From Acidobacteriota bacterium (GTDB lineage Bacteria > Acidobacteriota > Terriglobia > Terriglobales > Acidobacteriaceae): 9,301 nt of DNA. The notes under the pieces were generated by a model. The model saw nothing but the letters and a program-made list of their open reading frames with translations. It was not told the origin of the DNA and did not search any database. The DNA lies in the NCBI GenBank assembly GCA_021801945.1, contig JAKABE010000101.1, forward strand, positions 1 to 9,301. The letters run 5' to 3'. Numbering within the stretch: position 1 is the first letter of the stretch; every line of letters begins with the position of its first letter. Both the position numbers and the translations under genes were made by a program. Of this stretch, positions 5,460 to 9,301 are shown one piece after another.

Positions 5460-6317
5460 ATGACACGCATCGCCATCGTCTGCAAATCGCACCGGGAAGA
5501 GCTCGCCAAGCTCCTGCCGGAGTTGATTGCATGGCTGCGGCAACGGAACTTCGAACCTGTGCTCGACCGGGAAGGCGGCAAATATACAACGGCCGCACCC
5601 GCCGTAGCTGGTACGGAACTGCCTTCCTGGTCGCCGGAGCTGGTGATCGTTCTGGGTGGCGATGGAACCCTGCTGGCAGCGGCGCGTATCTTCGCCACGT
5701 CGGGTACGCCGATCCTGGGCGTGAATCTGGGTTTTCTGGGGTTCTTGACCGAGGTACGCCTGTCGGATCTCTACTCGACCCTGGAAGGCTGGTGCGCACA
5801 TTGTTACGAGCTGGATGAACGCGCCATGATCCACTGCGAGTTGTGGCGCGGTGGTCAGCGGCACTCCGGTTACGAAGCTCTGAACGACGTGGTTGTGACC
5901 AAGGCCGATATGGCGCGCATGGGCGAGTTTACTGTGGAACTGGATGGCAGAAGCGTGGCTCGCTTCCGTGCCGATGGCGTGATCGTCTCCAGCCCCACCG
6001 GCTCCACTGCCTACAGCCTGGCAGCTAACGGGCCCATCCTTACCCCGAATGTGGATGCGATGGTGGTGACCCCCATCTGTCCACACCTGCTGACGCTGCG
6101 GCCACTGGTCCTGCGCGGAGACGCCGCGCTGGTGGTGCGTGTGGAGAGTGTTCCCAATCTCGGCCTGATGACCGTAGACGGCCAGCAGGCCGTGGAACTG
6201 TACCGGGACGATGAGGTGCGCTGCTGCCGCTCCAGCCATACTGTCAAGCTGGTGCGCTTGAGCGACGGCGGATTCTTCCATGCCTTGCGCAGCAAATTGA
6301 GCTGGGGGGAACTGTAA
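5460..6317 (+). CDS. nadK: NAD kinase (NAD+ to NADP+)
   Basis: This enzyme phosphorylates the 2'-hydroxyl of the adenosine ribose of NAD+ using ATP or polyphosphate and is the only route to NADP. The 285 residues match the usual bacterial length. Diagnostic motifs are VIVLGGDGTLLAAAR (62-76, the GGDGT loop), GVNLGFLGFLTE (87-98), ALNDVVVTK (140-148, NAD-binding N142-D143) and RADGVIVSSPTGSTAYSLAANGPI (170-193). ATG 5460 is chosen because homologues normally begin shortly before the first beta strand, here TRIAIVCKS. The longer in-frame start at 5403 overlaps the tlyA stop as ATGA and would add 19 residues (MRGSVERLSPVSRSITLGR) with no recognisable motif. GGGA at 5453-5456 is too close to be a good ribosome site for 5460. 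Co-transcription with tlyA is likely; a separate promoter may also exist. Confidence 0.95.
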   Translation: MTRIAIVCKSHREELAKLLPELIAWLRQRNFEPVLDREGGKYTTAAPAVAGTELPSWSPELVIVLGGDGTLLAAARIFATSGTPILGVNLGFLGFLTEVRLSDLYSTLEGWCAHCYELDERAMIHCELWRGGQRHSGYEALNDVVVTKADMARMGEFTVELDGRSVARFRADGVIVSSPTGSTAYSLAANGPILTPNVDAMVVTPICPHLLTLRPLVLRGDAALVVRVESVPNLGLMTVDGQQAVELYRDDEVRCCRSSHTVKLVRLSDGGFFHALRSKLSWGEL

Positions 6318-6335
6318 GAGAAAATGCACCCGCTC

Positions 6336-6357
6336 CCGAGCTATTCTTCCAGCTCGG
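6336..6357. terminator. Perfect inverted repeat at the nadK/lipoprotein convergence, possible bidirectional terminator
   Basis: CCGAGCT (6336-6342) and AGCTCGG (6351-6357) form a perfect 7-bp stem with an 8-nt loop. It straddles the stop codon of the minus-strand lipoprotein gene and lies 19 nt after the nadK stop. The location suits termination for both genes, but neither side is followed at once by a T-run; on the minus strand a TTTT comes about 12 nt later. Confidence 0.3.
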
Positions 6358-6904
6358 CCAGCAGGATTTTTGCCTTGTCTGCCAAGGTGTTTGCTCCATC
6401 CACATCCCCTGAAGCCAGCGCCGTCTTGGCTTGCTTGAGGAATTGCCGGATGTGCTCGGCGGTCTTCTGTTCGGAAGGACCGAGGTGCCGGGTGATGGAG
6501 TCCAGGCCGCGCTCGGTAGCAGCAATTAAATCTTGAGTCTGGCGGCGATAGGCAAGAGGATCGCCGGAGGAGAGTTTGCCCACCGCGCTCACTTCCGGGA
6601 TTGTGTTCTCGGCCTCCTCCTTCTTATGGGTCGGCCGCCTTCTGTGTCTGACCGGTACTCTATACGCGGGCTTTGGAGCAGGACTGGTCTTTGCCTGCGG
6701 GGGGGGAATGGGCACGGTGGCCACTGAGGCGGGGAGATTCTTGGGTGCGGGCTGAGGCGCAGGTGTCGACGGTTGCGCTGGCTGCGTGATGGGTGGCGCA
6801 AGCGTTCCAACCTGGATCTTATGCGTCCTGTGAAAGCACCCCGTTAGGCACAAGGGCAGTACCCACGCAACGCTCCCGACAGGCAGCTTGATCCTGCGAA
6901 TCAT
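6341..6904 (-). CDS. Small proline-rich lipoprotein with C-terminal helical domain, in two-component operon
   Basis: This is a 187-residue protein I cannot assign to a named family. A signal peptide (RRIK, then hydrophobic residues) ends in a lipobox LTGC with Cys23. Residues 36-80 are a Pro/Ala/Gln-rich linker (about 17 Pro), then a very basic patch, RHRRRPTHKK (86-95). Residues 115-187 are predicted alpha-helical, ending in FLKQAKTALASGDVDGANTLADKAKILLAELEE, which resembles a TPR-like helical hairpin. This suggests a lipid-anchored protein reaching through the periplasm, with the basic patch binding something anionic such as cell wall; that is inference. ATG 6904 lies 2 nt after the kinase stop, whose TTAGG may serve as the ribosome site, so translation is probably coupled. 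The frame stays open upstream inside the kinase gene, but the signal peptide fixes the start. It may be an accessory or sensory partner of the kinase. Confidence 0.8.
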   Translation of the reverse strand: MIRRIKLPVGSVAWVLPLCLTGCFHRTHKIQVGTLAPPITQPAQPSTPAPQPAPKNLPASVATVPIPPPQAKTSPAPKPAYRVPVRHRRRPTHKKEEAENTIPEVSAVGKLSSGDPLAYRRQTQDLIAATERGLDSITRHLGPSEQKTAEHIRQFLKQAKTALASGDVDGANTLADKAKILLAELEE

Positions 6905-6906
6905 GC

Positions 6907-8832
6907 CTAAGTTTCCATTCCCGCCGGCTGAGGATCCCGGCGTCCCCATTCCGTGGCTGCGAGCGGAATTCGCAGCCGGAATTCCGTGCCACGGCCTAAT
7001 TTTGATTGTACTTCTATACTCCCGTGGTGCAACTGCAGAATGCGGTAGGTCATGGCTAGGCCAATGCCGCTGCCTCCGCTCTTGGTGGTGAAGTAGAGGT
7101 CGAAGATCTTCTCCCGGATCTCCTCCGGGATCCCAGGCCCTTCGTCGGCAATTCGCAGAACAGCGGTCTTCCATCCTGGCGCGGCGATACGGCCATTGCT
7201 GGCCTGGGCTCTGCTCTCTTCCTCAAGAGCCACTTCGAGCTTGCCGCCTTCGGGCATGGCCTGCGCGCCGTTCTGAATCACGTTGAGAGCCGCTTGTTTG
7301 AGCAGGTCGGCGTCGACGTTGGCGATGATCGGCTCGTCGGGAATGTGGCTTAGGAGGGTCACGTTGTGGCTGGACAGATCTTCTGCGGCCAAGGCGAGAA
7401 CGTCGGCGATCACCGGGCGAAGATCCTGCTCGCGAAGCTGTAATTCCACGGGGCGGGAAAAGTCCACCAGCATTTGCACCACACGGTCCAGCCGATGAAT
7501 CTCGGCGTCGATAACCTCCAGGTGGCGGAGCGCCGGAGCGCTCGCGCCAGCCAGTTTATTCTTGAGCAGTTCCAGGTGCAGAACGATGGCGTTTATGGGA
7601 TTCTTGACCTCATGGCCCACGCCGGCAGTGAGACGGCCAATGGCCGCCATCCGCCGCGAGAGTTCCAAATCGGACTCGATCTCGGCGGCCGACTCCAGAT
7701 CGTGCAGTGTGACCAGCGCGCCCAGCCCTCGGCGCATTTCGTCGTCGTGAATAAAGTCCACGGAAGCCGCAATGCGGCGTCCCGTTTCGGTCCGAACCTC
7801 TTCCTTCACCAGGGAGATACCGGCGTCGATGGACTCCCAGAGCACTCGGCCCAACACCGTGGAGCGGTCGAAGATCTCTCGTGCCGGGCGGCCCAGGATG
7901 CCGTCCCGCTCGATCTGCAGAAAGCGACGTGCGGCCTCGGAAACCAGCACTGCCCGCCTATCCCCGGTAAAGAGCATGATTCCGTCCTGCAGGTTGCCCA
8001 GGATCTGGTCGAGGTTCTCTTTCAATGCCGAGTACACCTCTTCCACGTTCCTCATGCGCTGGCCGATCATCTCGATCTGGTTGGAAACTCGCGCCGCCAA
8101 TTCCTGTTTGGGGGCGGCCTTTTCCACACCTCCGGTCTCTGCCGCGGGAGTCCAATAGTCGAGTTGCAGGCTGATCTCTTCCAGAGGGCGAAGCGCCAGG
8201 TTGCTGAGCAGAAAGGCGACCACCAATGCCACTGCCAGCGCAAACCCCATCAGGGTGAGCGCCTCGCCCAACCAGGGCGCATAAAAGGCGCGCAGCAGCG
8301 TGGTGCGCACACCCACGTTTACCGTGGCGAAGGGCTGGCCATTGCGGTCGAGCGGAAGCACCACGTCGTAGACCTTGGGCGGTCCGAATACATCCTGAAT
8401 CAACTGTAGGGGGTTGGCCGCGAGCAGTTGGTCGTAATTGGGCCGGATCGGAAGCGGCTTATTTTCGTTGCTCGGCGTGGTGCTCAGCAGCGTATTCGAC
8501 AGGCTGTCGCCGATATTGATGTCGTAGACCGTGAGGGAGTAGCGGTTGGCCGACTCCACCACGTCGTAGAGGTTGTCGTTGGTTTGAACTGCGGCGGCTG
8601 CCAGGGCGCGCAACTGATCCGGATCGTTGGGATTGACTTTGATGTTTTTGAGGCCGGTTTCCAGAGCCCGTTCCAACGCGAAGCGAACCTGTTCGGCGAC
8701 CATGCGGTTGGTGTCGTAGGTCTGCTGCACGGCGGTGCGTAGCAGTTGGCTGGCGTAGACCAGCGAAAGCACCCCGGCAATGAGAAACACAAGCGCCGTG
8801 ATGGCCAGCACGAGTTTCGTCTTCAGGCGCAT
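6907..8832 (-). CDS. Membrane-bound NtrB/AtoS-like sensor histidine kinase
   Basis: This is a 641-residue sensor kinase. Membrane segments at about 7-28 and 189-211 enclose a periplasmic sensor region of about 160 residues, dCache- or sCache-like in its PxxVYDVVLPLDRNGQPFATVNVGV stretch (152-175). A HAMP-like linker (LALRPLEEIS, 212-221), a coiled-coil-prone region (240-275) and a PAS domain (about 276-380) follow. The kinase core is complete: H-box GVGHEVKNP with phospho-acceptor H407, N-box LNVIQNGAQAM (516-526, N521), G1 box DEGPGIP (563-569), F-box FDLYFTTK (577-584) and G2 box GGSGIGLAM (586-594). This is the NtrB/AtoS/ZraS subclass that pairs with sigma54 activators. It starts 3 nt after the upstream NtrC-family regulator, its obvious partner, and 2 nt before the lipoprotein. 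The ligand is unknown. It lacks the nitrogen-specific features that would justify calling it NtrB. Confidence 0.93.
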   Translation of the reverse strand: MRLKTKLVLAITALVFLIAGVLSLVYASQLLRTAVQQTYDTNRMVAEQVRFALERALETGLKNIKVNPNDPDQLRALAAAAVQTNDNLYDVVESANRYSLTVYDINIGDSLSNTLLSTTPSNENKPLPIRPNYDQLLAANPLQLIQDVFGPPKVYDVVLPLDRNGQPFATVNVGVRTTLLRAFYAPWLGEALTLMGFALAVALVVAFLLSNLALRPLEEISLQLDYWTPAAETGGVEKAAPKQELAARVSNQIEMIGQRMRNVEEVYSALKENLDQILGNLQDGIMLFTGDRRAVLVSEAARRFLQIERDGILGRPAREIFDRSTVLGRVLWESIDAGISLVKEEVRTETGRRIAASVDFIHDDEMRRGLGALVTLHDLESAAEIESDLELSRRMAAIGRLTAGVGHEVKNPINAIVLHLELLKNKLAGASAPALRHLEVIDAEIHRLDRVVQMLVDFSRPVELQLREQDLRPVIADVLALAAEDLSSHNVTLLSHIPDEPIIANVDADLLKQAALNVIQNGAQAMPEGGKLEVALEEESRAQASNGRIAAPGWKTAVLRIADEGPGIPEEIREKIFDLYFTTKSGGSGIGLAMTYRILQLHHGSIEVQSKLGRGTEFRLRIPLAATEWGRRDPQPAGMET

Positions 8833-8835
8833 GGC

Positions 8836-9301
8836 TCAGACGCCCTGCGCTTCGGCAAGGCGGCTATACTCCTTCAGTTTATTGTGCAGAGTCTTCAGGC
8901 TTATGCCCAGAATTTCGGCGGCGCGGGTCTTGTTTTGGCCGGTGGCTTCGAGGGTGCGCAGAATCAGCAGCCTCTCGGCCTCGCTGACCGTGGCGCCCAC
9001 ATGCACGGAAATGTTGCCGGTCGAGGAGCCTTGCGCCGCCGCAGTCTGTTCTTTCACCAGGCCCGGAGGCAGATGCCCCGCGTCGAGGGGTGCGCCATCG
9101 GGGCAAAGAATCACGGCGCGCTCAATGGCGTTCCGCAGCTCGCGGGCGTTGCCCGGCCAGTTGTAGACCATCATGCGGTCCAGCATGGAGGCGGCTACTC
9201 CGGCGACCTTCCGGTTGTGCTTTTGGTTCATCTCGCCCACCATGGCCTCGGCCATGGCGGGAAGATCCTCCAGATGCTCGCGCAGAGGCGGCATATGGAT
9301 G
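8836..9301 (-). CDS. NtrC-family sigma54-dependent response regulator, C-terminal part (cut by window edge)
   Basis: The last 154 residues of a sigma54 enhancer-binding protein are visible; the N-terminal receiver and most of the AAA+ domain lie beyond the right edge. The visible part begins in the AAA+ module at IHMPPLREHLEDLP, the conserved PPLRER-type segment after sensor I. It continues through NWPGNARELRNAIERAV (sensor II, NWPGN-REL). After a Gln/Ala/Ser-rich linker comes a Fis-type helix-turn-helix: ERLLILRTLEATGQNKTRAAEILGISLKTLHNKLKEY. The protein would use ATP to remodel sigma54-RNA polymerase at -24/-12 promoters once phosphorylated by the kinase encoded 3 nt downstream. The receiver domain is assumed from the kinase pairing, not seen. 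The operon promoter is outside the window. The target genes are unknown. Confidence 0.92.
   Translation of the reverse strand, partial: IHMPPLREHLEDLPAMAEAMVGEMNQKHNRKVAGVAASMLDRMMVYNWPGNARELRNAIERAVILCPDGAPLDAGHLPPGLVKEQTAAAQGSSTGNISVHVGATVSEAERLLILRTLEATGQNKTRAAEILGISLKTLHNKLKEYSRLAEAQGV

Noticed and set aside
4863..6329. Open frame of 488 codons on the minus strand, antisense to tlyA and nadK
   Set aside because: It lies opposite two well-supported enzymes, its product is low-complexity (Gln/His/Arg-rich) with no family motif, and long antisense frames are expected in GC-rich coding DNA.
6905..7174. N-terminal extension of the small lipoprotein into the kinase gene
   Set aside because: The extension is an Arg-rich out-of-frame reading of kinase sequence, and the lipobox requires a start near 6904.
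7474..8409. Open frame of 311 codons on the plus strand inside the kinase gene
   Set aside because: It is a shadow of the histidine kinase: no motif, biased composition and no ribosome site.

Overview
The window is GC-rich, densely coded bacterial chromosome, most likely from a soil Acidobacteriota (Terriglobia/Koribacter-like). That placement is an inference. It rests on the acidobacterial style of the beta-propeller lipoprotein (lipobox Cys followed by GNYYQPVV), the housekeeping mix around it, and the NtrC-type two-component pair. I could not run a database search. I see no tRNA, rRNA, CRISPR array, insertion sequence, integrase or other sign of recent transfer.

Layout from left to right. 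(1) A TrmH/SpoU-family RNA methyltransferase on the minus strand is cut by the left edge (1-426). (2) A 132-bp divergent promoter region with several palindromes leads to a rightward pair: the threonylcarbamoyl-AMP synthase tsaC (559-1203, TTG start) and, 1 nt later, a membrane-anchored YdcF/DUF218 protein (1205-1834). (3) A DUF92 multi-spanning membrane protein lies on the minus strand (1910-2785). (4) A divergent, G-rich intergenic region precedes a secreted beta-propeller lipoprotein of unknown function (2983-4512). (5) A strong hairpin with a T-rich tail sits just ahead of the rightward pair tlyA (4618-5406, rRNA 2'-O-methyltransferase) and nadK (5460-6317, NAD kinase). (6) A compact minus-strand operon fills the right end: an NtrC-family sigma54-dependent response regulator cut by the right edge (8836-9301), its NtrB/AtoS-like membrane histidine kinase (6907-8832), and a small proline-rich lipoprotein (6341-6904). 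These are separated by only 3 and 2 nt.

Three of the enzymes modify RNA (TrmH-like, TsaC, TlyA) and nadK supplies NADP, so the left two thirds is mainly housekeeping. The least understood parts are the small lipoprotein coupled to the sensor kinase, the orphan beta-propeller lipoprotein and the DUF92 protein. At two genes (trmH-like and nadK), and less clearly at the DUF92 gene, a -10-like hexamer lies 7-8 nt before the ATG without a well-placed Shine-Dalgarno, which suggests leaderless or nearly leaderless mRNAs. I found no convincing wholly new system. The best candidate for something undescribed is the regulator-kinase-lipoprotein cassette.
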